The notes below the pieces were generated by a model. The model was not told where the DNA came from and did not search any database. It was given only the letters and a program-made list of their open reading frames with translations. This document shows, in pieces, positions 1-9,628 of a DNA stretch of 64,000 nucleotides. The position numbers and the translations under genes were made by a program. Source of the DNA: Fen-1298 sp963833465 (GTDB lineage Bacteria; Bacteroidota; Ignavibacteria; UBA10030); assembly GCA_963833465.1 (NCBI GenBank), contig CAWHXW010000003.1, forward strand, positions 1,077,616 through 1,141,615. Direction: 5' to 3'. Numbering within the stretch: position 1 is the stretch's first letter; every line of letters starts with the position of its first letter.

Positions 1-1
1 G

Positions 2-865
2 ATACTCGAAACATTCCCGAAGATGATTACCTATTCGCAGAATTTTGATAAAAATATTCCTTATATCAATGCCGATCGGTCACAACTGCATCAAGTATTG
101 ATGAACCTTTGTGTAAATGCACGGGATGCGATGCCGAACGGAGGTGTTCTTAATATCAACACTCGCATAGTATCTGTTGCAAGTTTGCGTGCTCAGCATC
201 CGGATGCTGTTGGAAGCAGTTATGCCTGCATTGAAGTGAGTGATACGGGTGAAGGAATGACTGAAGAAACTCGTAAACGTATCTTCGAGCTGTTTTTCAC
301 AACAAAGGGAATAGGAAAAGGAACCGGTTTGGGGTTGTCTGTAACATTCGGAGTGATACAGGCACATAAAGGATTTATTGACGTAGAGAGTGAACTTGGC
401 AAAGGAACGACTTTCAGAATATATCTACCTGCATCAGAAGTGGCAAAGCCAGTCAAAGAAATAAAAGAAGAAAAGCTGGAAGAAATATCGGGTGGATCAG
501 AGACATTGTTAGTTGTGGAAGATGAAGAGATGCTTCTTATGTCTCTCCAGATGGTGCTCGTTGATAAAGGATATAAAGTTATTACTGCCAAAGATGGATT
601 GACGGCATTGAAAATCTATCAAGAAAAAAAGAAAAATATTTCTCTTGTGCTGACCGATCTCGGATTGCCTAATATAAGCGGCCTGGAAGTGTGTCGACAG
701 ATAAAGAAAATTAATCCAAATGAACGTATGATTTTGGCGACAGGATTTCTTGACCCGGAGATGAAAGCAAAATTTTTAAAAGAAGGGATAGACAATTTTC
801 TTTTCAAACCGTATAATCTCACAAATGTTTTAAAAATTATACGGGAAATAATAGATAAGAAATGA
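2..865 (+). CDS. Hybrid histidine kinase, C-terminal part (ATPase + receiver), cut by window start
   Basis: The frame is open from base 2, so the sensor and dimerisation domains lie outside the window. The visible part starts in the HATPase domain: N-box with HQVLMNLCVNARDAM, G1 box DTGEGM, F-box ELFFTTK and G2 box GKGTGLGLS. A short Lys/Glu-rich linker leads into a CheY-like receiver domain with the acidic pair in VVEDEE, the likely phospho-acceptor Asp in LTDLGLP, the switch Thr in ILATGF and the conserved Lys in FLFKPY. This is a two-component sensor with an attached receiver. Its signal and output cannot be told from here. The next gene starts more than 370 bases downstream. Confidence 0.93.
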   Translation: MLETFPKMITYSQNFDKNIPYINADRSQLHQVLMNLCVNARDAMPNGGVLNINTRIVSVASLRAQHPDAVGSSYACIEVSDTGEGMTEETRKRIFELFFTTKGIGKGTGLGLSVTFGVIQAHKGFIDVESELGKGTTFRIYLPASEVAKPVKEIKEEKLEEISGGSETLLVVEDEEMLLMSLQMVLVDKGYKVITAKDGLTALKIYQEKKKNISLVLTDLGLPNISGLEVCRQIKKINPNERMILATGFLDPEMKAKFLKEGIDNFLFKPYNLTNVLKIIREIIDKK

Positions 866-889
866 ATTATAATCGCAATCGATTTGCCC

Positions 890-1062
890 GCCGTCTTTGT
901 GGCGGGTGATCGCGGGAAGCGGAAAAGCCGACGTCAAAGACGTTGGCTACAGAATCTCAGACAGCGAGATTTCTCCCGACACGATATAATCGTGCCGGGA
1001 TCAAATTCGAGTTCAGAACTCCTGTTACTACGGAAAAAATGAAAACACTCTAACGGGCCGTA
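890..1062. repeat. Intergenic stretch with several hairpins, possible dispersed repeat
   Basis: Between the kinase and the next possible gene there is a patch more G/C-rich than its surroundings with stacked inverted repeats. At 974-1000 two 12-base arms (TCCCGACACGAT and ATCGTGCCGGGA) pair with one G-T wobble around a 3-base loop. GACGTC-AAA-GACGTT lies just before. There is no T-tract, so this is not a classical terminator. It may be a dispersed intergenic repeat; no second copy was seen in this window. Confidence 0.35.
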
Positions 1063-1238
1063 CGATCCCATGTTTTAATTGATGTCTTATTGATATTGCC
1101 ATGATGACTATGCTGGTTTTATAGAAGAAATATGATGACATGGTTTATTCTGGATAAGAATAAGTTTGGCACATAAAAATATTTGTAATTCTCAAATTGT
1201 AAATTTAAATTCTAAACTAATAATAAAATGAAATCAAA

Positions 1239-1544
1239 TTGAAAAAAGTTTTTGGAGAGATTAGTAGATGTGGGCGGAACTATATTGAACTCAACTTAAT
1301 CGTCAACTCTATTAAGCAATTATATAATGATGCAATTTCATTATTGACAGCAGCGTGGGAGCGCTACATCACACAAATAAAGATTCAATTACCTTCTTTT
1401 CCTTCTAAAATGAGTACTTCTAATGAAGATATAACCTCAGTTGAATTTAAAAGTAAGGATTCTCGATCAATTCGCGTCATAGAACCTTTTGATTCTGAGT
1501 TATTATCAACCAAAACCGGCAAGCTCATTTCAGGCATCTCTTAA
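1239..1544 (+). CDS. Doubtful small ORF, unknown
   Basis: A 101-codon frame that can only begin at TTG (an ATG at 1228 runs into a stop after four codons). The protein matches no family I recognise and has no signal peptide or clear motif. A GGAGAG lies inside the frame rather than ahead of it. It fills the gap between the kinase and the LacI-type regulator and may not be expressed. Confidence 0.2.
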   Translation: MKKVFGEISRCGRNYIELNLIVNSIKQLYNDAISLLTAAWERYITQIKIQLPSFPSKMSTSNEDITSVEFKSKDSRSIRVIEPFDSELLSTKTGKLISGIS

Positions 1545-1609
1545 AAAGCAGAGATTATTTTGTAACGATCCTCTCGACTTTGTGCTTGAAACTTGAAAAT
1601 ATCCATGCT

Positions 1610-1651
1610 AACTTACTCGTGTAAGTAAATTAACTTATTCGTGAAAGTAAT
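1610..1651 (+). promoter_or_regulatory. Tandem operator ahead of the LacI-type regulator
   Basis: Two 20-base direct repeats (AACTTACTCGTGTAAGTAAA at 1610-1629 and AACTTATTCGTGAAAGTAAT at 1632-1651) differ at four positions and are offset by exactly 22 bases, about two helical turns. The first has a perfect dyad, CTTAC-TCGT-GTAAG. They end 14 bases before the regulator's ATG, where a bound repressor would block transcription. Autoregulation is inferred. No further copy was noticed ahead of the downstream sugar genes. Confidence 0.6.
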
Positions 1652-1665
1652 TTTTTGCTTTGAAA

Positions 1666-2682
1666 ATGCGACATATAACTCAAAGAGATATTGCGAATAA
1701 ATTAGGAGTGACGAGAATTACTATTTCAAAGGCACTCAGTGGCAGTTCAGATATTTCTTTTGAAACGCGGGAGAATGTCAAGCAGGTTGCTCAGGAAATG
1801 GGGTACATTCCTAATTATAATGCACAAAATCTCCATCACAACAAGACAAATACTATTGGTGTCGTTGTTCCCGATATATCCAATTCATTTTTTTCCTTCA
1901 CGATTGATGGTATCATGAATTCCGCCGCAAAGCATGGATACCATGTTATGCTCACAGTTTCCCGCGAAAATGCAATTATCGAGAAAGAAAATATACTCAC
2001 CTTGCTTTCGCACCGCGTTGATGGTCTTTTAATAGCGATTTCAAAAGAAACAAATGATAGAACTATCTATGACACAGTGAAAAAAAGGAATGTGCCATTG
2101 GTTTTCTTTGATCGCGCTATGGAGGGAAATGAATTCAGCAGCGTTGGTATTGATGATAGAACTGCTGCTTTCGAGGTTGTCGTTTATGCTATAGAGTGTG
2201 GTTATAAAAAAATTGCCCATCTAGCAGGTACTCTTTCAATAGGTATCGGACGCGATCGGCACAGTGGATATTTAGATGCACTCAAGAAATTTAATATTCC
2301 AGTTAAGAAGGATTGGATCATTTGTGAAGGATTTGATAAAACATCGGGATATAACGGATGCCGAAAGCTCCTATTGCGTGATAAGCTTCCTGAAGTTATT
2401 TTCGCTTCGAATGATAGAATAGCACACGGTGCCTATATTGCGATTAAAGAAGCTGGCTTAAAAATCCCCGAAGACATCGGTGTAGTAGCATTAGGCCATA
2501 AAGAGTTTGCAGAACTCCTTTCTCCAACACTCACGATTATCGATAGCTCGCCGGAAGTTTTGGGACAAATAGCAATGGAAGTTCTTGTTAATGAAATGAC
2601 AGGTCCGATTTTGAAAGGGGTGCGTCACATTACTCTGGATACAGTATTAAGGGAAAATAATTCTTTGCTTCTTAAAAGATAA
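1666..2682 (+). CDS. LacI-family transcriptional regulator
   Basis: About 338 residues, the usual length for the family. The N-terminus is a LacI helix-turn-helix (ITQRDIANKLGVTRITISKALSG) followed by the hinge and a periplasmic-binding-protein-like sensor domain (TIGVVVPDISNSFFS, later FASNDRIAHGAY and EDIGVVALGH). The ATG at 1666 is preferred over a TTG two codons earlier because it leads straight into the family N-terminus. A tandem dyad lies directly upstream, suggesting autorepression. The genes that follow in the same direction deal with sugar activation and uptake, so the effector is probably a sugar or sugar phosphate from that route (inference). Confidence 0.93.
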   Translation: MRHITQRDIANKLGVTRITISKALSGSSDISFETRENVKQVAQEMGYIPNYNAQNLHHNKTNTIGVVVPDISNSFFSFTIDGIMNSAAKHGYHVMLTVSRENAIIEKENILTLLSHRVDGLLIAISKETNDRTIYDTVKKRNVPLVFFDRAMEGNEFSSVGIDDRTAAFEVVVYAIECGYKKIAHLAGTLSIGIGRDRHSGYLDALKKFNIPVKKDWIICEGFDKTSGYNGCRKLLLRDKLPEVIFASNDRIAHGAYIAIKEAGLKIPEDIGVVALGHKEFAELLSPTLTIIDSSPEVLGQIAMEVLVNEMTGPILKGVRHITLDTVLRENNSLLLKR

Positions 2683-2732
2683 TATTCCCACTCAGTATTA
2701 CTTTCATTAAGTTAAAATAGGAATAATCGAAT

Positions 2733-3734
2733 ATGAAGAAAATAGTTGTCACCGGAGCCGGCGGTTTTATAGGCGGCCATTTAACAAAAACACTGCTAAG
2801 TAAAGGGTATCAAGTTCGCGCAGTTGATATCAAACAATTGACCCGTTGGTATCAGAAATTTCCTGAAGCAGAAAATCTGGTACTGGATTTAAAGGAGAAA
2901 GAAAATTGTTACCTGGCAGTCAATGGTTATAATGAGGTTTTTAATCTTGCCGCCGATATGGGTGGAATGGGATTTATTGAATCTCATAAAGCAGCATGCA
3001 TGCTCAGTGTTCTCATTAACACTCATCTATTGATGGCTGCTCGTGACAGTGGCATTGAACGTTATTTCTATGCTTCTTCTGCATGTGTATATAACGGCGA
3101 AAAGCAAATGGATCCTAATAATCCAGGATTAAAAGAAGCCGATGCTTATCCGGCACTTGCCGAGGATGGATACGGCTGGGAGAAATTATTCAGTGAACGA
3201 ATGTGCAGACATTTTTCAGAAGATTTCGGTTTGATAACCCGCGTTCCACGTTTTCATAATGTATATGGCCCATTCGGGACATTCGACGGCGGGAGGGAAA
3301 AAGCTCCTGCTGCTATCTGCCGAAAAATTATCGATGCGGAATTAACAGGAAGAAAAGAAATTGTTATCTGGGGAGATGGAAAACAGAGCCGCAGTTTCAT
3401 GTATATCGACGATTGTATCAAAGGCATTCTCGATATTATGTACAGTGGTATTAAGGAACCTATCAACCTTGGAAGTAGTGAAATGGTATCTATCAATACA
3501 CTCGTAGATCTTGTTGAGGATATTGCTGGTTGTAAGCTGGAAAGAAAATATGATATGAATGCACCGAAAGGTGTTCGGGGAAGAAATAGCGACAACACGC
3601 TAATCAGAAAATATCTTGATTGGGAACCGACTATCCCATTAAAAGTGGGACTGAAGAAAACGTACGAGTGGATCAAAGAACAAATGATCCAAAATAAAGG
3701 GAATGATAACAAAGTTGTATTCAATGAATATTAA
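2733..3734 (+). CDS. NAD-dependent nucleotide-sugar epimerase, GDP-mannose 3,5-epimerase-like
   Basis: A 333-residue extended SDR protein. The NAD-binding GAGGFIGGH is at residues 7-15, the Ser/Tyr active-site region is seen as ASSACVYN, and the catalytic YxxxK as YGWEK. The stretch NLAADMGGMGFIESHKAA is a hallmark of GDP-mannose 3',5'-epimerases, which convert GDP-mannose to GDP-L-galactose or GDP-L-gulose in the cytosol. The exact substrate is inferred from resemblance only. It follows the LacI-type gene by 50 bases and precedes the nucleotidyltransferase/kinase fusion by 15, so these probably form one operon for making or activating a rare sugar. Confidence 0.85.
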   Translation: MKKIVVTGAGGFIGGHLTKTLLSKGYQVRAVDIKQLTRWYQKFPEAENLVLDLKEKENCYLAVNGYNEVFNLAADMGGMGFIESHKAACMLSVLINTHLLMAARDSGIERYFYASSACVYNGEKQMDPNNPGLKEADAYPALAEDGYGWEKLFSERMCRHFSEDFGLITRVPRFHNVYGPFGTFDGGREKAPAAICRKIIDAELTGRKEIVIWGDGKQSRSFMYIDDCIKGILDIMYSGIKEPINLGSSEMVSINTLVDLVEDIAGCKLERKYDMNAPKGVRGRNSDNTLIRKYLDWEPTIPLKVGLKKTYEWIKEQMIQNKGNDNKVVFNEY

Positions 3735-3749
3735 ATATTCAGAGTATTG

Positions 3750-4874
3750 ATGAAAAAAGTGCTTGTGAGCGGTTGTTTCGATTTACTCCATGCGGGTCAT
3801 ATTGCCTTTTTAAAAGAAGCCTCTTCATACGGTAAACTGTATGTTGCAGTCGGAAGTGATAAGAACGTTCAGTTGCTGAAGGGAAAGATTCCATATTTTA
3901 ATCAGGATGAACGCTGCTATATCATTCAATCCTTAAAATATGTCGAAGATGCATTTGTTGCTTCCGGTAAAGGATTACTCGACTTTGCACCCGACTTGGA
4001 ACGCATTCAACCGAATATATTTGTTACTAATTCAGATGGACATACAGAAGAAAAAGAAAAATTTTGCAAATCTCATAATGTTCGGTACCTTGTCCTGGAA
4101 AGAATACCAGAAAAAGGGCTTCCGGCAAGATCAAGTTCATCACTCAAGAAAGAAATTCGATTCCCTTACCGGATTTGCATCGCAGGCGGTTGGATCGATC
4201 AGCCATGGGTATCCAAAATTTGTGCTGGCTCTGTCGTTGTTGCACAAATTCACCCAACTATAGATTTCAATGATCGCTCAGGATTTGCTACCAGCTCACG
4301 TAAAGTTGCCATTGATCTCTGGGGGGGGATAATACCTAATGGCGATCCAATCCAAAATGCGAAGCTTCTTTTTGGTGCTGAAAATCCTCCAGGTGCAAAA
4401 TACATCTCGGGTTCACAAGATCATATTGGACTTCTCGCTCCGGGGATTAACCGTTTATTCTATGATGGAGATTATTGGCCTTCTAAAATTGATAACATGT
4501 CCGATCCGGAAATATGCCGCTGGCTTTCGAATCGTCTTCATTTTATTCCACTCAAACAACGCCCAGAAAAATACAATCCGCTCTCGGAATTGAATTTACG
4601 TGAAGATTGTATTAAAAAACTGGGTGAGTCCGGTGATCTTTGTTGGAAGAGTATTCTCAATCAGGATGTTGAGGGGTTGGGTAAAGCAATGACACAATCA
4701 TTTGAAATGTGGCAGATAATACTACCGAATACAGTGCCAGAATGGGTCAAGAAAGAAGCAGAAAAATATAAAAATCATCCTGGACTGATTACGTCTGGAT
4801 CCGGCGGAGGGTACCTGATGATTGCCTCTGAAAAAAATATTCAAGATACTATAAAAATTAAAATAAGGTTTTAA
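3750..4874 (+). CDS. Bifunctional protein: cytidylyltransferase-like domain fused to GHMP-kinase-like domain
   Basis: The first ~130 residues are a nucleotidyltransferase of the cytidylyltransferase type (VSGCFDLLHAGHIAFLKEA with the HxGH signature; ARSSSSLKKE resembles the second, RTxGISTT-like motif). The rest resembles GHMP kinases: RICIAGGWIDQP start, a small-residue stretch around AGSVVVAQIHP, and C-terminal SGSGGGYLMIAS. Together they could phosphorylate a sugar at C1 and couple it to a nucleotide, as in fucose or heptose activation, though here with a non-homologous nucleotidyltransferase. ATG 3750 is used rather than the TTG one codon before. The stop is one base before the mutarotase start, indicating tight coupling. 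Confidence 0.75.
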   Translation: MKKVLVSGCFDLLHAGHIAFLKEASSYGKLYVAVGSDKNVQLLKGKIPYFNQDERCYIIQSLKYVEDAFVASGKGLLDFAPDLERIQPNIFVTNSDGHTEEKEKFCKSHNVRYLVLERIPEKGLPARSSSSLKKEIRFPYRICIAGGWIDQPWVSKICAGSVVVAQIHPTIDFNDRSGFATSSRKVAIDLWGGIIPNGDPIQNAKLLFGAENPPGAKYISGSQDHIGLLAPGINRLFYDGDYWPSKIDNMSDPEICRWLSNRLHFIPLKQRPEKYNPLSELNLREDCIKKLGESGDLCWKSILNQDVEGLGKAMTQSFEMWQIILPNTVPEWVKKEAEKYKNHPGLITSGSGGGYLMIASEKNIQDTIKIKIRF

Positions 4875-4875
4875 A

Positions 4876-5229
4876 ATGAAACAAACATTTAAAAGATACT
4901 GTAAGACTTTGGATTTGAAAGATGATCCAAAACTTATCGATGAATATAAACGATTGCATGCACCTGGAGCAGAATGGCCGGAAATAATAGAAGGCATGAA
5001 ACAGGTTGGCATTATTGATATGGAAATTTATATCGATGGGACAAAACTTTTTATGATTATGGATACATATAATGACTTCGATCATGACACTGCGATGACT
5101 CAACTTGCAAAGCTGCCACGGCAATTTGAATGGGAAGCGCTTGTATCAAAATATCAAAAAACATCGCCCGATTTTTCAGCACAGGAAAAATGGAAAATGA
5201 TTGAGAGAATCTTTAAAATGAACCCATAA
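4876..5229 (+). CDS. L-rhamnose mutarotase family protein (RhaM-like)
   Basis: A 117-residue single-domain protein of the RhaM dimeric alpha/beta-barrel family. The YKRLHAPGAEWPE segment carries the conserved Tyr and His of the active site, and MDTYNDFDHD lies in the second half. The family interconverts the anomers of L-rhamnose or L-fucose-like sugars. The ATG overlaps the stop region of the fused kinase gene, so the two are co-translated. With the FucP-type symporter following, an L-fucose or related 6-deoxy/L-sugar is the more likely substrate than rhamnose (inference). Confidence 0.85.
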   Translation: MKQTFKRYCKTLDLKDDPKLIDEYKRLHAPGAEWPEIIEGMKQVGIIDMEIYIDGTKLFMIMDTYNDFDHDTAMTQLAKLPRQFEWEALVSKYQKTSPDFSAQEKWKMIERIFKMNP

Positions 5230-5331
5230 AAGAATGTATGATGGATTCAAATGAAATTAATACAATGAAAAGCACTGGATGATTGAATAATCAGAATCCG
5301 CAAATACTATTCATTAACATAGGACACATTT

Positions 5332-6672
5332 ATGGACATATCTAAAATGTTTAGAACCGATGAAGGGAAAAGCTATTTCTTTACATTTATTATTGTCAGC
5401 ACATTATTCTTGTTATGGGGGACTTGTAATGGTATGATCGATGTGATGGATAAACATTTCCAGGACTACTTGCATTTATCCAAAGCACAATCAGCTTGGG
5501 TGCAATTTGCACATTATTTAGGATATTTGTTGATGGCGCTTCCGGCAAGCTGGCTGGCTAGAAAAATCGGCTACAAAGGAGGAATAATATCCGGATTGCT
5601 TCTGGTTTCTTTAGGCGGCTTTTGGTTTATACCTGCAACACATATCTCGGCATTTTGGGCATTTTTATTTGGTGTCTGTTTGATAGCAATGGGGTTAACT
5701 ATTCTTGAAACAGTTGCAAATCCTTATACGACCGTTCTTGGTCCCAAAGAATATGCAGCGACGCGTATTAATTTTGCGCAATCGTTCAACGGTGTAGGAT
5801 GGATTCTCGGCCCTATCATTGGTGGTGCTTTCTTTTATTCCGCAGGAGGAACTGCCGTAGCTCAGGGACAACTCTATATCCCTTATTCGGTAGTGGCGAT
5901 TGTTGTTCTTGTTATGGCTCTAATTTTTTATTTTGCTCCGGTTCCAGATTTGAATACAGAAGATGAATATCATTTAAATGATTCCCCAGATGAAAGCGTA
6001 AAACGATCCATCTGGTCGCATCCGCATTTTTCTGGAGCAGTGGCTGCTCAATTTCTGTACGTTGCTGCCCAGGCAGGTATTTTCAGTTTCTTCATAAATT
6101 ACATGGTCGAAGAAATTCCGGCTATCTCGCGATCTATCGCCGGCAGTTTTTTATTAAGCGACCGTACAATTGTTCGGAATGGTGAGTATTATTTGAATGA
6201 AAAAGGTGCAACGTTTCTCCTCGGAACTATTGGATTCCCTCTATTTTTATTAGGACGTGCAACCGGTGCTGCAATATTAAGGAAAATTAAGGCGCATCAT
6301 GTGCTCGGTACATATGCGCTTATAAATGTTTTCATTTGCGGTATCGTCGTTATTAAACTCGGTTGGGTATCGGTCACCGCAGTTTTCCTCAGTTTTTTAT
6401 TTATGTCAATTATGTTTCCTACAATTTTCGCTTTGGGTATTTCTGGACTCGGAGTACAGGCAAAGAAGGCATCTGGTTTTATTGTTATGGCAATAATCGG
6501 GGGCGCTATTATGCCCAAACTGATGGGGTATCTTGGTGATACTTATAATATGTCAGTAGGGTTTCTTATGCCGATGGGTTGTTTTGCATTAGTTTCGATA
6601 TATGGATTTTTGTGGCCAAGACTAAGTAGAACTCAAGAATTGGTGAACCTCTCAACAACGACTGGACATTGA
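5332..6672 (+). CDS. fucP: FucP-type sugar:H+ symporter (MFS)
   Basis: A 446-residue integral membrane protein with about twelve hydrophobic segments. It starts with a short cytosolic stretch, then FTFIIVSTLFLLWGTCNGMID, which fits the FucP/glucose-galactose porter subfamily. ETVANPYTTVLGP matches the ETxANPY motif of that subfamily, and GPIIGGAFF follows. It takes up L-fucose or a related hexose with protons across the inner membrane. It lies 100 bases after the mutarotase, in line with an uptake-activation locus. Symbol by family; substrate not proven. Confidence 0.85.
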   Translation: MDISKMFRTDEGKSYFFTFIIVSTLFLLWGTCNGMIDVMDKHFQDYLHLSKAQSAWVQFAHYLGYLLMALPASWLARKIGYKGGIISGLLLVSLGGFWFIPATHISAFWAFLFGVCLIAMGLTILETVANPYTTVLGPKEYAATRINFAQSFNGVGWILGPIIGGAFFYSAGGTAVAQGQLYIPYSVVAIVVLVMALIFYFAPVPDLNTEDEYHLNDSPDESVKRSIWSHPHFSGAVAAQFLYVAAQAGIFSFFINYMVEEIPAISRSIAGSFLLSDRTIVRNGEYYLNEKGATFLLGTIGFPLFLLGRATGAAILRKIKAHHVLGTYALINVFICGIVVIKLGWVSVTAVFLSFLFMSIMFPTIFALGISGLGVQAKKASGFIVMAIIGGAIMPKLMGYLGDTYNMSVGFLMPMGCFALVSIYGFLWPRLSRTQELVNLSTTTGH

Positions 6673-6741
6673 AATGCAAATTTTTTATTGAACGATTTAT
6701 TCTCTTTGTGTTTCAAAATCATCAAATCAAGAGAAATCATC

Positions 6742-8287
6742 ATGAAAAAAATAATCTTTATCTTCCTGCTTGCTTTCCCATTTATTTTACCAGCACAAAC
6801 GGCAAAAATTAAAATTGATGTGAATAGATCAATCGGAGAGATTGATCCAAAAATCTACGGTGTATTTATGGAACCTATCCACTTTAGCGGGAGGATGATG
6901 GGTTTGCAAGACACAACCGACTTCAATACTGTGTACGGAAATTTATACGATCCATCCTCACCACTCGCAGACGAGAATGGATTTAGAAAAGACTATATTG
7001 AAGCGGCGAAAGAACTCAAAATAACTAATATGCGATGGCCGGGCGGAAATTTTGTTATGGGATATACCTGGCAAGACGGTGTTGGACCCAAGAACCAGCG
7101 TCCTGCTCGTATAAACCTTGCATGGGGCGGAGTTGATAATAATCATGTAGGGACGGATGAATGGATTGCTTTAAATAAATCAATAGAGAGTGAAAATATT
7201 GTCTGTGTCAATCTTGGTCTTGCTACGATCCATGATCGCATGCGAGTGGGTCGAGTATTGCAATTATAAAAAAGGAACATACTTTTCCGATTTACGTGCT
7301 CAATACGGTCATGAAAAACCTTACAATGTAAAAATTTGGGATCTCGGCAATGAAGTTGACGGCTCTCCATGGGAGTTAGGTCATAAAAACGCCGAAGATT
7401 ACGTCAAGATTGCAAGAGAAGCTGCGAAGGCTATGAGATCGGTAGATCACACTATTAAATTTGTTGCCTCTGGATCATCGTACTACGAAAGCACCGGTCA
7501 GTGGGTTGAATGGAATCGGAAAATACTTGCAGGACTTGGAGATATGATAGATTATATTTCCATCCATTGCTACTGGGAAAATTCACCCGACTATTATATG
7601 TATATGGGACAGAGCGCAATGGATTTTGAAGAAAAAATTAAGGTAACAGCTGATGAGATTGATGCTGTACGAGCAATGAACAACTTTAAGAATCCAATTT
7701 ATATATCTCTTGATGAGTGGGGAACCTTTGGAAGAACTTTTTTAAATGTTCTCCCAGTAGCACAATGTTTAAATTCTTTTATACGTCATTCTGATGTTGT
7801 TAGAATGACAAACTTTACTATGTTTACATCTTTACTATCGAGTGACAAAGAAAAAGGAACTTTCAAGTCACCGTTGTTTTATACTTTCAAATTATTCTCA
7901 AACAATTGTCGCGGCAACTCCATTGATACGTATGTCGAATGTGATACGTTTAATACAGAAAAAAATAAGGGTATTCCATTTCTAGATGTCACTGCCGTGT
8001 ACAACAAAGAAACAAATACAGTCTTTATCAATGTCGTCAACAGACACAAAACTAAAGGGATCACTGCGGATATAATAAATAACTCTGGTGTATTCTTAGG
8101 AAAGGCTGAAACAAAATTAGTCACCAGCGACTCGCTTAAAGAACTATTTACATTTGATAAACAGGAACAATATATTCCGGTTACAAAAGAGATAAAAGTT
8201 GAAGGGAATAAAATATTATGTTCTTTCCCGGCGCATTCATTCACACAAATCAAAGTCGAAATTAAGAATTACGAAATAGAGAGGTGA
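6742..8287 (+). pseudogene. GH51 alpha-L-arabinofuranosidase, split by a +1 frameshift
   Basis: Two frames join into one GH51 protein. The ATG at 6742 begins a signal peptide (MKKIIFIFLLAFPFILPAQ). The first frame carries NMRWPGGNFVMGYTW and CVNLGLATIHD, and the second resumes with CEWVEYCNYKKGT. Leaving out one C near 7237 restores a continuous D-A-C-E-W reading. The acid/base Glu (DLGNEVDG) and nucleophile Glu (ISLDEWG) are both present, so only the frame is broken. The enzyme would release arabinofuranose from plant polysaccharides outside the cytoplasm. The shift may be a read error or recent inactivation. The esterase starts three bases downstream. Confidence 0.85.
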
Positions 8288-8290
8288 AAA

Positions 8291-9475
8291 ATGAAAAGTA
8301 CATTAATTACTATAGGAATGCTTTTATTAATTAGCAGTGTATGTTTAGCCCAGAGCGATGATTTGAATAAAAATTCAAGACCTGCATCTACAAATGTCCA
8401 GAATGCTCAATTTCCAAGAATTACTCCTGATCTGAGGGTAATTTACAGGATTAAAGCTTCCGATGCTTTAAAAATACAATTTGATTTGGCAGGTAAGAAA
8501 TACGACATGGTAAAAGATACAGCCGGATTCTGGACTGTAACCACTGATCCTCAGGTTCCTGGTTTTCATTACTATCGATTGTGGATTGATGGTGTTGAGG
8601 TCAGTGACCCTGCAAGTGAAACATTTTTTGGAGTCGGAAGAATGTTCAGCGCCATCGAAATTCCAAATGCGGATGAGGATTTTTATACTGTCAAGGATGT
8701 TCCGCATGGTGACATCAGAACCAAATGGTACTTTTCTAAAACTACTGGCGAGTGGAGAAAAATTTTTATCTATTGCCCTCCCGGTTATGATAAAGACATG
8801 CGGAAAAAATATCCCGTGCTGTATATTCAGCATGGTGGAGGAGAAGATCAACGAGGTTGGGCAGTTCAAGGAATGACAGATATAATACTGGATAATATGA
8901 TTGCAGAAGGTAAGGCAAAACCTATGATTATCGTCATGGAAACAAGTGCAGCTCGTAAACCCGGAGAACCTGCTCCGCAGATGAGACCACCAGCTCCTCT
9001 TGCAAATGGTCAACGTCCTCGGTTTAATTTTTCATTTGATACATATAAAGAGGTGATGATCAATGATCTTATTCCATTTATTGATGAAAATTTCAGAACA
9101 ATAGCTAATGCAGAAAACCGTGCAATGGCTGGGCTTTCCATGGGAGGCATGGTCACAACTTCGGTAACTTTATCCAATCTGGACAAATTTGCTTATATCG
9201 GATGCTTTAGCGGTGGACCGAGAATTACAGCAAATGATACTCTCAGTAAAGTATACAACGGGACATTTGCGGATCCTGCTACTTTTAATAAAAAAGTAAA
9301 ATTATTTTTCATCAGTAATGGTACTGTCGAAGGTAATGCACCAATAGAAGCAAGCGAAATTCTGAAAAAGGCAGGCATAAACAATATCACAGTATATCAA
9401 TCTCCGGGAACAGCGCATGAATGGTTGACATGGAGAAGATCGTTACATGAATTTGCTCGTCTCATCTTTAAATAG
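8291..9475 (+). CDS. Secreted CE1-like esterase with N-terminal E-set domain
   Basis: 394 residues with an N-terminal signal peptide (MKSTLITIGMLLLISSVCLAQ). Residues ~40-120 look like an early-set/CBM48-like beta-sandwich. The rest is an alpha/beta-hydrolase of the esterase D/feruloyl esterase type, with the nucleophile Ser in AGLSMGGM and the likely catalytic His in GTAHEWLTWR. A Pro-rich insert (APQMRPPAPLANGQ) lies ahead of the nucleophile. Such proteins remove feruloyl or acetyl groups from arabinoxylan, which fits the adjacent GH51 enzyme. The gene follows GH51 by three bases and is probably co-transcribed. Confidence 0.85.
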   Translation: MKSTLITIGMLLLISSVCLAQSDDLNKNSRPASTNVQNAQFPRITPDLRVIYRIKASDALKIQFDLAGKKYDMVKDTAGFWTVTTDPQVPGFHYYRLWIDGVEVSDPASETFFGVGRMFSAIEIPNADEDFYTVKDVPHGDIRTKWYFSKTTGEWRKIFIYCPPGYDKDMRKKYPVLYIQHGGGEDQRGWAVQGMTDIILDNMIAEGKAKPMIIVMETSAARKPGEPAPQMRPPAPLANGQRPRFNFSFDTYKEVMINDLIPFIDENFRTIANAENRAMAGLSMGGMVTTSVTLSNLDKFAYIGCFSGGPRITANDTLSKVYNGTFADPATFNKKVKLFFISNGTVEGNAPIEASEILKKAGINNITVYQSPGTAHEWLTWRRSLHEFARLIFK

Positions 9476-9628
9476 TTCTCGTTGAAAAAGTAGTTATTGA
9501 ATAATGTAAATGCCGTTATAGAATCATTTTTATATAACGGTTCAAAGCATCTTAAATATCGCTCATTACAAAGGACTAGTTTTAGAAATGTTATTTAATA
9601 TGCAATACTCAAAAAAGGAGAAATAACA

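Noticed and set aside
3254..3724. Minus-strand open frame of 156 codons opposite the epimerase gene
   Set aside because: Lies entirely opposite a well-supported epimerase gene, with low-complexity Ser/Leu/Ile content. The same applies to other long antisense frames such as those opposite the esterase and the cassette 2 repeats.
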